From the NCBI RefSeq assembly GCF_017876545.1, contig NZ_JAGIOD010000001.1, forward strand, positions 3,076,406 to 3,140,405: a stretch of DNA of 64,000 nt. The letters run 5' to 3'. Made by a program: the position numbers and the translations under genes. The notes under the pieces were generated by a model. That model was given only the letters and a program-made list of their open reading frames with translations. It was not told where the DNA came from and did not search any database. The stretch is from Brachybacterium sacelli (GTDB lineage Bacteria; Actinomycetota; Actinomycetes; Actinomycetales; Dermabacteraceae). Below are positions 25,335 through 34,045 of the stretch, in pieces (positions within the stretch are counted from its first letter, which is position 1; each line of letters starts with the position of its first letter).

Positions 25335-28300
25335 TCAGCCGGAGCGTGCAGCAACAGACGGGCTCAATCCGTCGACCGAGACCGTTGCCGGGTCGATCGC
25401 GCCAGAGTTGATCGCATCGGACATCGCCCGCAGCTGGCCGCGCCAATGCCCGGGCTCGATCACGACGCAGCACAGCGCCGGCGTCGACACGAGGGCCGGA
25501 AGTCTGCCCGCAGCAAGGAGCTCAGTCAGCCGGCGCTGCGCGGTCGCAGGGACGCGCACGGACCCGTTCTCAGTCTCAAGCCGCAGATGCACCCCGGTGC
25601 CTCGCCCTGCGCGGGGCGTGGCGAGCTCGAACCCTTCCCCACTGACCTCACTCAGCGCCTCCTGCAGCTGCCGCCACTCAACGGTCCTGACGATGTCCTG
25701 GATCCCGAAGTCCTTCTCAGCATCTCCGGGCTCCGAAACCTGCGGAGCTGGCCCATGCTCCGGGGCCTCCAGCGGGGTCTCCCCCGGCGTGGACGGGTCG
25801 GACTCGGACGCGACCTCGGAGACCGCCAGGCGGTCCACGCCCGGGATGACCTCCCCGTCGTCGTCACTCGAGATGCCCGGGTCCGAGCTCGAGTCCGACC
25901 TACGCGGCTCCGGGGTGCCGTCAGCCAGCATCCACCCCACGGCCAGGACCGGGTCGCCCTCAGCGTCACGATCAGGGTCCTCCACCGCCATGAACTCGAC
26001 GTTCGACAACACGATCGAATGCTCGAGCGTGGTCTCCGTGCTGGACTCCCCCGTCACCTCGTCTGTGACTTCCCGCTCGACCTCCCGGATGCGAACCGTG
26101 CCGCGGATCTCAACCAGATCCCCGAGCTCCGGCATCCCGATCTCCTTCAGGTCGGAGTGGACGTCCGCGAATCCGACTGTCTGGATCGAGGTGTGTGCGT
26201 TCTCCAACTCCATCGTCACCATCCACGTGCCCTTGCGGGTCAGCCGCTCCGTGAACGCAGAGACGACTCCGCCGGTGCGGACCCTGGCACCGTCCGTGCC
26301 GGGCAGCTTGTGCAGCCCCACGGGTGGCTTAGGCGCTGCGTCGTCGCCCGCATCGACCCGGTACAGGTCGGCGATCTGGCGAGCGAGGGCCTTCGTGGGA
26401 TGGGTGCCGGTGATCGCGAGGATGCTGGCCCGCTGCCGTGACGCCTTCTCCAGCACCGAGTACTCCATCTGCGGGAGGCGAACGCCGGGATCCTTCGCGA
26501 CGGCGCGGGAAGCGATCACGTGCCCCAGGCGGTATCCATGGCCGACGTGGTCGAACGCGCCGGCCTGAGCGAGAGCCGTCAGCTGGGCGCTGGTGACGGA
26601 CTTCTTCTTCCCGCCGTCGTCGCTGGCGGGCACGATCACGCGGGTGGCGACCTCAGCCATCGAGGCGAACTTCCCGCCCCGGTCACGTTCGGCGACGATC
26701 TCGGCTGCGATCGCTCCGACGCCCTTGATCTCGCCCAGTCCGAGCCAGACTGCACCGTCGCGCGCGATGGTGTGCTCGTCGGAAGTGTTGATGTCGGGGG
26801 CCTGGACGGTGACGCCCTCGGCGCGCAGCGAGCGGATCGTCGCAACGCGCAGGTGGGCCTTGTCCTTGCCGGAACCGGTGAACCGCAACACGGCAGCCCC
26901 GAACTCGGCCGGCCAGTTCGCCTTCAGGTACGCGGTCTGGAAGGCCAGGGCCCCGTAGGCCGCAGTGTGCGAGCGGTTGAACGAGTAGCGTCCCGAGCCC
27001 TCGAACGCGGTCCACAACCGTTCCGCGGTCTGCGCGGAGATCCCCGGGACAGGGGACTGTCCGTCCTCGGCAACGCCCGTTCGCTGAGCGCCGGCAATGA
27101 AGTCGGGTTTGAGGGAGTCGATCAGGTCTTGCTTCTTTTTCGAGATCGCACGGCGGAGGTTGTTCGCCCTTGCCGCGTCGAACTTCCCGACGATCTTCCC
27201 CAGGCGCATCATCTGCTCCTGGAACAGGATCACGCCCTGAGACTGCCCCAATACGGACGCAATCACGTCCTGCTCGGCGGGATCGGTGGTCAGGGAGTCG
27301 TAGGAGACGGGTGCCTTGCCACCTGTGCGCTCTGCCCATTCGGTGTGCATGCCGGCGCTCATCGGACCCGGCCGGTAGGCAGCGATCAGCGCCGCGAGGT
27401 CATCGAGCGTGTGAGGGAGCGCGGTAGTCAGCAGATCGCGCATCCCGGCGGATTCGAGCTGGAAGACGCCGGTGGAGTCGCCGCGGCCCAGCAGCTCCCA
27501 GGCCGCCTCGCCGCGCGGGCCGTCGGTGCGCAGCTCGAGCAGGTCGAAGTCGATCTCGCCCTGGGTGGCGATGACGTTCTGTTCGGTGGCCTTCACGATG
27601 TCGAGGTTCCGCAGTCCGAGGACATCCATCTTCAGCAGCCCGAAGTCGGCGATGTCCCCGCCGTCCCATTCGGTGACCCACTCCCCCTCGACCAGACGCA
27701 TCGGCACCAGCGGGGTGAGGTTCTCGTCAGAGACGACGACCCCGCAGGGATGCGTGCCGGGGCTAACGACGACTCCTTCGAGGACGGCGGCGTACTCCAT
27801 CATCGTGGCCACGCCGTAGCGGGCCCGGCGCCGCGTCCCCGGGCTGGGTAGGTCATCGCCGTCCTGGGCCGCGAGGTGGTCGCGAAGGGTCTGGCCGGCC
27901 TCGTAGCGGTCCCGCAATGCGGCGGCTTCTTTCGCGCTCATGCCGGTGGTGTCCGGTGGTTCCGCACGTAGGAGCATCGCCAGGCCCGCGCAGTCGGTAG
28001 GGAGCTGCTTCTTGACGTCGGCGACGGTGCTGACGGGGATCTCGAGGTAGCGGCCGGCGGAGTCGATGGCGCGCTTGGCCTTGTTGGTGCCGTGCATGCC
28101 GAGGCGGCACACGTTGTCGTGGCCGTAGCGGACGGATAGGTAGTCGATCACCTCACCGCGACGTTCCTTCTCGAAGTCGACGTCGATGTCGGGCATCTCG
28201 GTCCGCTCGAGATCCAGGAACCGCTCGAACAGCAGTCCGCCTTCGATCGGGTCGATTCCGACGATCTGCAGGCTGTACGAGACTGCCGAGCCGGGTGCTG

Positions 28301-29648
28301 ACCCGCGGCCGGGACCAACATGGATCGGATCCTTGAGCTCCCTGTCGGGGTGCTCGGTGTCATGGTCGTGGCGGGTGGTCCAGTCGTGGGCGGTCCAGTC
28401 GGAGCGGGCCCACGTGATGAGGTCTTCGACGAGCAGGAAGTAGTCCATGACGCCGAGGCGGCAGATCACCGACAGCTCGAACTTCAGCCGCGCGGACACT
28501 TCGGTGGGTAGGTCTTCGCCCCAGCGTTGTACAGCGCCGGCGTGGACGCGATGCATGAAGTAGCTGAACGTGACAGGATCCGTGCCGTCAGCGGCCGAAG
28601 ACGGCACCGTGTAGCGCTTGAACGTGCCGTCCTCGAGGCCGGTGGTGAACCAAGCCGGGATCGGGAAGCTCGGCACCCGCAGCCGGGTCTCGGGGAAGAC
28701 GTCGGCCTCGATCCGAGCGGCGATGCGCACGGTCTCGTCGCAGCCCCGCTGCCAGATCTCATCACCCGGTCGCAGCGCGCGCATCTGAGCCTCGGTGCGG
28801 AAGAACTGACCGGAGCCACTGAACCGGTACCGGTCAGGATCATTGATGGTGCGGCCGGACTGACCCAACGCGATATGGGCCTCGTGGACGGGCTGCTCGT
28901 CTTCGGCGATGTAGTGGGAATCGTTGGTGACCACGACCGGCAGATCGTTGCGGGCCGCGATCTCGTACAGACCGGTAAGGGCGCGTTCCTGGGCTGCCTG
29001 ACCATGGTCGGCGAGCTCGACGTACACGTTCTCGCGACCGACAGCTTCGATGAGCCTCTCAAGATTCGCCTGTGCCCGCTCAGCTTCTGCGGCGTCGGCT
29101 GCGGGGTCGGCGTCGGTGATGCGGGAAAGGGGTCCGGCGATAGGACCGCCGACGCAGCCGGTCAGTACGATCAGACCCTCGGCGTGCTCAGCGAGAAGCT
29201 CGTAGTCGATCAGCGGATACTTCCCCGCCTTGGACTCCTGCGAGCGGTTCGACATCTCGATGAGGTTCTGCAGGCCGGCCTGGGTGGAGGCGAGGATCGT
29301 CAAGTGTTCGTAGCGCTTCGTCTTCGTCGCCGCCCGAGTGCTCGAGGCCGAGGAGCCGCCCGGGTCGAGATCGTCGGAGTCCGCGGCGACCTGGATCGTG
29401 CCCGGGTCATGCCGGGTGCCGGAGACGACGACGTAGGCCTCGATGCCCGGAATCGGCGTGACGGTGCCGGACTTCGCACAGGCGGTGCGGAGAGCCCAGA
29501 GGGAAGCGAGTCGTCCATGGTCGGTGATCGCCAGAGCGGTCTGACCATCGGCTGCGGCAGCGTCCACGAGGCGGGCCACGGAGGACAGACCGTCGAAGTC
29601 GGAGTACTCCGAGTGGGTGTGGAGGTGGACGAAACCAGCAGTGCTCAC
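25335..29648 (-). CDS. Element-borne DNA polymerase III alpha subunit (DnaE type)
   Basis: 1437 aa from GTG 29648, chosen for AAAGGGA 6 nt upstream (ATG 29669 possible). The N terminus is a PHP domain: FVHLHTHSEYSDFDGL and ALAITDHGRL. The polymerase core has GPGRGSAPGSAVSYSLQIVG (about 449-468), the Asp pair in MPDIDVDFE (about 485) and the third Asp in LLKMDVLGLRN (about 673). FNRSHTAAYGALAFQTAYLK follows. Near residues 1110-1180 there is an OB-like fold (GTWMVTMELEN, LGDLVEIRGTVRI), then an acidic low-complexity tail and a final globular part. All catalytic acids are present, so activity is likely. With ssb downstream this suggests the element replicates with its own polymerase. It might be DnaE2-like and mutagenic; not separable here. 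Confidence 0.92.
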   Translation of the reverse strand: MSTAGFVHLHTHSEYSDFDGLSSVARLVDAAAADGQTALAITDHGRLASLWALRTACAKSGTVTPIPGIEAYVVVSGTRHDPGTIQVAADSDDLDPGGSSASSTRAATKTKRYEHLTILASTQAGLQNLIEMSNRSQESKAGKYPLIDYELLAEHAEGLIVLTGCVGGPIAGPLSRITDADPAADAAEAERAQANLERLIEAVGRENVYVELADHGQAAQERALTGLYEIAARNDLPVVVTNDSHYIAEDEQPVHEAHIALGQSGRTINDPDRYRFSGSGQFFRTEAQMRALRPGDEIWQRGCDETVRIAARIEADVFPETRLRVPSFPIPAWFTTGLEDGTFKRYTVPSSAADGTDPVTFSYFMHRVHAGAVQRWGEDLPTEVSARLKFELSVICRLGVMDYFLLVEDLITWARSDWTAHDWTTRHDHDTEHPDRELKDPIHVGPGRGSAPGSAVSYSLQIVGIDPIEGGLLFERFLDLERTEMPDIDVDFEKERRGEVIDYLSVRYGHDNVCRLGMHGTNKAKRAIDSAGRYLEIPVSTVADVKKQLPTDCAGLAMLLRAEPPDTTGMSAKEAAALRDRYEAGQTLRDHLAAQDGDDLPSPGTRRRARYGVATMMEYAAVLEGVVVSPGTHPCGVVVSDENLTPLVPMRLVEGEWVTEWDGGDIADFGLLKMDVLGLRNLDIVKATEQNVIATQGEIDFDLLELRTDGPRGEAAWELLGRGDSTGVFQLESAGMRDLLTTALPHTLDDLAALIAAYRPGPMSAGMHTEWAERTGGKAPVSYDSLTTDPAEQDVIASVLGQSQGVILFQEQMMRLGKIVGKFDAARANNLRRAISKKKQDLIDSLKPDFIAGAQRTGVAEDGQSPVPGISAQTAERLWTAFEGSGRYSFNRSHTAAYGALAFQTAYLKANWPAEFGAAVLRFTGSGKDKAHLRVATIRSLRAEGVTVQAPDINTSDEHTIARDGAVWLGLGEIKGVGAIAAEIVAERDRGGKFASMAEVATRVIVPASDDGGKKKSVTSAQLTALAQAGAFDHVGHGYRLGHVIASRAVAKDPGVRLPQMEYSVLEKASRQRASILAITGTHPTKALARQIADLYRVDAGDDAAPKPPVGLHKLPGTDGARVRTGGVVSAFTERLTRKGTWMVTMELENAHTSIQTVGFADVHSDLKEIGMPELGDLVEIRGTVRIREVEREVTDEVTGESSTETTLEHSIVLSNVEFMAVEDPDRDAEGDPVLAVGWMLADGTPEPRRSDSSSDPGISSDDDGEVIPGVDRLAVSEVASESDPSTPGETPLEAPEHGPAPQVSEPGDAEKDFGIQDIVRTVEWRQLQEALSEVSGEGFELATPRAGRGTGVHLRLETENGSVRVPATAQRRLTELLAAGRLPALVSTPALCCVVIEPGHWRGQLRAMSDAINSGAIDPATVSVDGLSPSVAARSG

Positions 29649-29807
29649 CGAGATCCCTTTCGACGCCATTCCCGTGCAAGTGCGCAGTGGGCGCGGCGGC
29701 CCCCTCGCGGGACGAGCCCGGCAAGTCGCTCGTTCGCAGTTTCGGCGCCGTCGCACTCCCCCGGTCCGGAACCGATAGAGAATTCCCTTATAAGGTCATA
29801 CCGGGGA

Positions 29808-30380
29808 ACGTGGGATATGTACGCAAACCCGGGCTGACCTGCACATTATGCGTTGGCACCACGGTGGCACTGACCTCGTGCGCAGAGCGCCGGAAATGTG
29901 TTCCGACCTGCTGCAACAGGCGAATCTCCCAGAAATGGTGAATGGTGGCACCTCGTTGGCGAACCCGGGGTGACCTGCACGGATGCTTGACAATCCTGAG
30001 GCGGCTCAACCCGCTCATTGGGCGGGGATCCTTCCTGTCGAGGCGTGCACGTTGGCGCAGCGCCGACGAACCCCCCTGCAAAACTGCAGGTCAGACTGGG
30101 TTTGCCAACAGCGCCAACGGGGCGCCAACGCCTGAGAGTCGGTATTTGTGCAGGTCAGACCCCGTTTGACACCAAATCCCACATTGCGCGCCGGAAACTG
30201 CATACGTATAGGGGATCTGGTTTCATATCTCCTCTTACTACTACTACCTACTTCTCTATAAAGGTTATAGTGGGAGATGTGGGATATGGGGGTAAACGCG
30301 AACTGACCTGCACGTTTGATGGGTGGAGCGCGTTGGCGTTGGGGTGGAGCAAATCGCCGAAAGCGTAGATGACCTGCGTG
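29808..30380. repeat. Iteron-like repeats around TGACCTGCAC between divergent operons
   Basis: Copies: direct 29808-29844, 29955-29980 and 30275-30313; inverted 30084-30110 and 30148-30186; a weaker one at 30367-30380. The core is AAACnnG followed by nCTGACCTGCAC, and three copies extend to GTGGGATAT or GTGGGATTT about 25 bp before the core. Two copies are preceded by a similar AT-rich block (TATAAGGTCATA / TATAAAGGTTATA). TTGGCG boxes alternate with them. Sited between the dnaE promoter and the second transfer operon, this looks like an origin or a regulator-binding array. The stretch 29649-30495 holds no gene. Confidence 0.75.
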
Positions 30381-30443
30381 AATGCTCCGTTGGCGCATGT
30401 TGGCGCTACCCCTTCAGCGTCGGCACACCGGGGTCGCTGGAGC

Positions 30444-30457
30444 CTCCTTCGCATATG
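30444..30457 (+). promoter_or_regulatory. Shared promoter-like box CTCCTTCGCATATG (copy 2)
   Basis: Identical to 4296-4309. Here the ATG of the following gene is 39 nt downstream and has its own GGAGG ribosome site, so the box is more likely a promoter or operator than a translation signal. Confidence 0.5.
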
Positions 30458-30495
30458 GGTTGGGTGAGAGCACCTTTCGACCCTGGAGGCCCACG

Positions 30496-31413
30496 ATGCA
30501 CACCCGACGAGCGCGGTACCTGCTGCAACCCGGCGAGCCACTCACCCTGCCCGAGCGGACCGTCCCGCAAGTGCTGCGGCTCGGCCTCGCCCGCACCATC
30601 CTCGGTCTCGACGACGCACGGATCCTCACCTCCCCCGCCGTCGCGATCCCGCTGCCGCGCTACACCGACGGGCTCCCCCTGCGCGGCACCCCCGGCATCC
30701 GACCCGAGGCGCTGCGGTTTCCGTTCATGTGGCTCCCGGCGCCGCTGCGAGAGCGGTTCGAGATCGACACCGGCGACACGATCACGCTCGAGTCCGACGA
30801 CGCCTGGGCACTCAGGGTCGTGTTCGAGATGTGGGGGTCCGGCCTGTACGACATCGAGACCGCCGGCTGGCTCGATGTGCTCGCCCTGTACGACCTCGAC
30901 CCCGACGACCCCGCGACCCAGCAGCGCATCCAGGCGTGGTGGGCCGGCGCCGAGGACGAGACCCTCGACGCGATCGACCTCTCCGGCGCACTGGTCCCAG
31001 AGACCGCCGAGGACTCCGACTGGGCCTCCATCGCGTCCCTCGCGCTCGTCAAGTCCTTCGACAAGGCGTCCATGGCGCTGTCGGCCGTGGACATCGTCGC
31101 GCTGTGCGAGCTCGTTACCGAAGGGGACCTGACCCCGCTCGGGACCAGCGATCCCGCCCGAGCCGTCAGCTCCCTGGTGCGAATCGCCCGCACCCGCTTC
31201 GCCTCCAACGGCGACGTGTCCGCGCTGCTGGCCCACCTCCAGGCCCAGGCCGACTCCCCCGGCGCCGACGGACCGATACTGGTCGACGAGATCATCTCGC
31301 AGCTGTCCGAGATCGCGCAGGGCCTGTGGACCGCCTACGAACCCGTGCTCGTCGAAGTCCTCGCGAGCTTCACCGAGGACAGCCTCGCCGGCGCCGGGAC
31401 GGAGGACCGATGA
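30496..31413 (+). CDS. Unknown 305-aa protein coupled to the FtsK/TraB-like gene
   Basis: The ATG at 30496 has GGAGG 6 nt upstream and follows the shared CTCCTTCGCATATG box. The protein is soluble and acidic, without a signal or membrane segment: QPGEPLTLPERTVPQVLRLG near the N terminus, FPFMWLPAPLRERFEIDTGD, and a helical C-terminal half (LVRIARTRFASNGDVSALLA, VDEIISQLSEIAQGLWTAYE). I do not recognise a family. Its stop overlaps the ATG of the FtsK-type ATPase, so it is probably an accessory factor of that motor, in the way small spread or regulatory genes accompany TraB in actinobacterial plasmids. Confidence 0.65.
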   Translation: MHTRRARYLLQPGEPLTLPERTVPQVLRLGLARTILGLDDARILTSPAVAIPLPRYTDGLPLRGTPGIRPEALRFPFMWLPAPLRERFEIDTGDTITLESDDAWALRVVFEMWGSGLYDIETAGWLDVLALYDLDPDDPATQQRIQAWWAGAEDETLDAIDLSGALVPETAEDSDWASIASLALVKSFDKASMALSAVDIVALCELVTEGDLTPLGTSDPARAVSSLVRIARTRFASNGDVSALLAHLQAQADSPGADGPILVDEIISQLSEIAQGLWTAYEPVLVEVLASFTEDSLAGAGTEDR

Positions 31414-33140
31414 CCACCGCCAGTGCCCACGTGCAGCGGACTCGTCACCGGGTGCCCGGGTTCGACCCGCACAACGACGCCCACGTCGCAGCGGTCGAAG
31501 CGAAGCTCAGCGACGAGGCCGGAACCGGCTTCCGCGTCGTCGGCTTCGACCCCGAGACGCAGACCGTCACCTTCGAACGCACGAGAGCCGTGACCGAGGT
31601 CGCCGCCGAGAAGGGCACCACCCGGCTGATCGCGAGCCTCCGCACCGGCGCGAAGCCCTCCGACGGGGAGCGAGAGGCGATCCGGCTAGAGAACCAGAAC
31701 CCCGGCTACACGATGACCCGATTCGAACCGCACCTCAGCCATGCCGTGCTCGAGAAGCTCCCCGAGGACGCGATCCGCTGCCGCGGAGCCGTCGCCGTCA
31801 GCCTCGCGGTCAAGCCCTGGCAGGTCCAAGTCGCCCGCCGCCGCGGTGGTGGCTTCGTCCTCGACCTCCCGACCAGCTATGTTCCCTCCCGGCATGACGG
31901 GAAGCTCACCGAGGTCGCGGAGAACGTGATCGGCCGGCCCGGCTGGTACGTCGATATCGACGCGAAGGCCCTGACAGCGCAGATCATCCCCGCCAGGCCA
32001 CCGACGTTCCCGGCGATGATCCCCTACCCCTTCGACCGCGACATCCCCACGTTCACCTCCCCCGCCGACACCGCATGGACGCAGGCACCGCTCGGCTGCG
32101 CGCTAGGGCATCCAGGAGACACGACCGGGCCCGAGTTCCGCCTCGACCTCGCCAGCGCCTCCCACACGCTGCTGCAGGGCCTGCCGATGTCCGGCAAGAG
32201 CGTGAACATCAACGCGTTCGCGTACTGGATGCTCCAAGTCGGTGCCGAGCTCGCCATCGTCGACACCCCCGACAAGGCCGTCGACTTCGAATGGATCAAG
32301 CCCTACGTCCGCGACGGCGGCTGGGGATGCGAGAGCTACGAGGCGATGGTCGCCACCTGCGGCATGGTCTACGCCGAGGGGAAGCGCCGCGCCGCTGTGC
32401 TGAAGCGCCGCGGGATCAACAACTGGTTCTCGATCGGGGATGATCCCACGTTCCTGCCGATCGTCCTGATCGCCGACGAGTACACCGGCCTCATGACCCC
32501 CGAACGCGTCCCGAAGGCCCTCCCGAAGGACCACCCGATGCGGGTCGAGGCCGAGGCGACCAACGGGTTCAAGGACATGGTCGCCACGTTCATCCAGAAG
32601 ATCGCGCTCGAGATGCGGTTCGTGGGCGTGCACGTGTTCGTCTCCACCCAGCTGGGCAACACCAAGACCGGCGTGTCCACGGCGCTGAAGGCCGCCTGCG
32701 GCAACAGGTTCCTCATGGGCCCCAACGCCTCGGACAACCAGCGCGCAAACGCGTTCTCAGCCCCGGACTCCGTTGCCGAGGTCCCCGAGAACGTGAAGAC
32801 CACCGCCGGGGTGTCCAAGGGCGTCGGCGTCACCGAGACCGAGGGGCAGCCCTCGCGAGTGTTCAAGGGCTACTTCGCCCCGACCGCCACGTTCGCCGAG
32901 CACCTCGCCGCCTCCAGCACCGTCCGCCGCACCGCGCGTCCGGAGCCGACCCAAGCCGAGATCGCCGAGCACACCGGCATGGACGACCTCGACAACGGCG
33001 CCGGCCAGCTCGGAGACGACGACCCCTGGAACGGCCGCCGAGTACCGAAAGCCGAGTCCGATCGGGCCTACAACGAGGACGGGACCGAGCTGCGGGGGGC
33101 CGCCGCAGCTGCGCACGCGGCGAAGGCCGCAGGCGCCTGA
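31410..33140 (+). CDS. FtsK/SpoIIIE-type DNA translocase, TraB/TraSA-like
   Basis: 576 aa from ATG 31410 inside the preceding stop. An N-terminal region without membrane segments (about 1-230) is followed by a RecA-like motor: Walker A LLQGLPMSGKSVNINAF (about 253-269), Walker B IVLIADEYTGLM (about 350-361), then FVGVHVFVSTQLGNTKTGVS and KAACGNRFLMGPNASDNQRA. This layout matches the translocases that move double-stranded DNA in actinobacterial ICEs and plasmids. The tail IAEHTGMDDLDNGAGQL and DGTELRGAAAAAHAAKAAGA is echoed by a decayed copy at 42553-42782. It is the second FtsK-like ATPase in the window besides a VirD4-like one, so the division of labour is unclear. Confidence 0.82.
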   Translation: MTTASAHVQRTRHRVPGFDPHNDAHVAAVEAKLSDEAGTGFRVVGFDPETQTVTFERTRAVTEVAAEKGTTRLIASLRTGAKPSDGEREAIRLENQNPGYTMTRFEPHLSHAVLEKLPEDAIRCRGAVAVSLAVKPWQVQVARRRGGGFVLDLPTSYVPSRHDGKLTEVAENVIGRPGWYVDIDAKALTAQIIPARPPTFPAMIPYPFDRDIPTFTSPADTAWTQAPLGCALGHPGDTTGPEFRLDLASASHTLLQGLPMSGKSVNINAFAYWMLQVGAELAIVDTPDKAVDFEWIKPYVRDGGWGCESYEAMVATCGMVYAEGKRRAAVLKRRGINNWFSIGDDPTFLPIVLIADEYTGLMTPERVPKALPKDHPMRVEAEATNGFKDMVATFIQKIALEMRFVGVHVFVSTQLGNTKTGVSTALKAACGNRFLMGPNASDNQRANAFSAPDSVAEVPENVKTTAGVSKGVGVTETEGQPSRVFKGYFAPTATFAEHLAASSTVRRTARPEPTQAEIAEHTGMDDLDNGAGQLGDDDPWNGRRVPKAESDRAYNEDGTELRGAAAAAHAAKAAGA

Positions 33141-33160
33141 GAACTGTCGGAGCCAGGTCG

Positions 33161-33907
33161 TCAGATGCGGTCAGTTCTTCGATCCGGTACAGCAGCGCCC
33201 TGGTTCGCGAGTCGGTATGCCTGGCGCAGAGCTTCGAGCTGTGCCGCGTTGTACAGATCGAGGACGGCCTGGTTCAACGCTTCTATCGCCTCGCTTCCCC
33301 GGTAGCCGGCCGCGACGGGCGGGGTGATGGTGCCGGGGTACTGCTCGTGGATGGTGCGGAGCACGGGCGCCAGCTGTGCGGCGATAGCTCGCACGGTGTT
33401 GTCATCGGCGTCGGCCGGCAGGGTGTTGAAGCCTTCGTCGGCTTCCTGATGGTCAGTGGTGATGCCGTGCAGGTCCCGCATGCCTTGCTCGTCGAAGAGG
33501 ACGCCGCTGATCGTGATCATCGCGCGGTCCGCCTCGGTGAGGCTGTCGGCGACGGATTCGAAGCCGGGTGGGACGTCGGGCCCGGCGGGGTGGGCCATCA
33601 GGGCTGCGAGCTCAGCGCGGACGGCCTGTTGGCGTGCGATGGATTCGGCGAGCTGGGCGTCGAGCCCACGCATCACCTCGAGGTAGCTCTCATCGGACCT
33701 CCCTGCCTGCGCGATCTCGGCAAGGGACATCCCCAAGTCTCGCAGTCGGGTGATCTGCAGCAGGCGCACCAGATGTTCGGTGCCGTACTGCTTGTACCCG
33801 TTTGCTGCCCTGCCGGGCACCTCGAGCAGCCCCACCGAGTGATAGTGCCGCACGCTCTTCACAGTGGTGCCTGCCAGGTCGGCGAGCCGGCGCGTGCTCC
33901 AGGCCAT
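33161..33907 (-). CDS. MerR-family transcriptional regulator
   Basis: 248 aa. The N-terminal winged helix (residues 1-70) reads WSTRRLADLAGTTVKSVRHY, HSVGLLEVPGRAANGYKQYG and LLQITRLRDLGMSLAEIAQA, the MerR signature. A dimerising coiled coil follows (LDAQLAESIARQQAVRAELA). The C-terminal 130 residues contain no Cys pair for metal binding and may bind an organic ligand. It diverges from the S9 peptidase-penicillin acylase pair and probably controls it. No strong ribosome site is visible before ATG 33907. It begins the second cargo block, 20 nt beyond the FtsK stop. Confidence 0.88.
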   Translation of the reverse strand: MAWSTRRLADLAGTTVKSVRHYHSVGLLEVPGRAANGYKQYGTEHLVRLLQITRLRDLGMSLAEIAQAGRSDESYLEVMRGLDAQLAESIARQQAVRAELAALMAHPAGPDVPPGFESVADSLTEADRAMITISGVLFDEQGMRDLHGITTDHQEADEGFNTLPADADDNTVRAIAAQLAPVLRTIHEQYPGTITPPVAAGYRGSEAIEALNQAVLDLYNAAQLEALRQAYRLANQGAAVPDRRTDRI

Positions 33908-34045
33908 CAGCGGTTACTTCGCGGCGTGTACATGCCCCCATCCTTGCGGAACCCACGGCGGTTGGGAAGCGAACTCTTGACCGTGCCCCCGGGGCACCGT
34001 TTCGGATGGGGTCATCCGTGATCGACCCATCGAGGAGCACACCAC

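Noticed and set aside
26520..29837. Long plus-strand frames (443 and 436 aa) opposite the polymerase gene
   Set aside because: Antisense shadows of a strongly conserved DnaE-type protein; no recognisable domains.
29808..30380. Possible CRISPR array from the repeated TGACCTGCAC units
   Set aside because: Copies occur in both orientations with irregular spacing and no cas genes; iteron-like instead.
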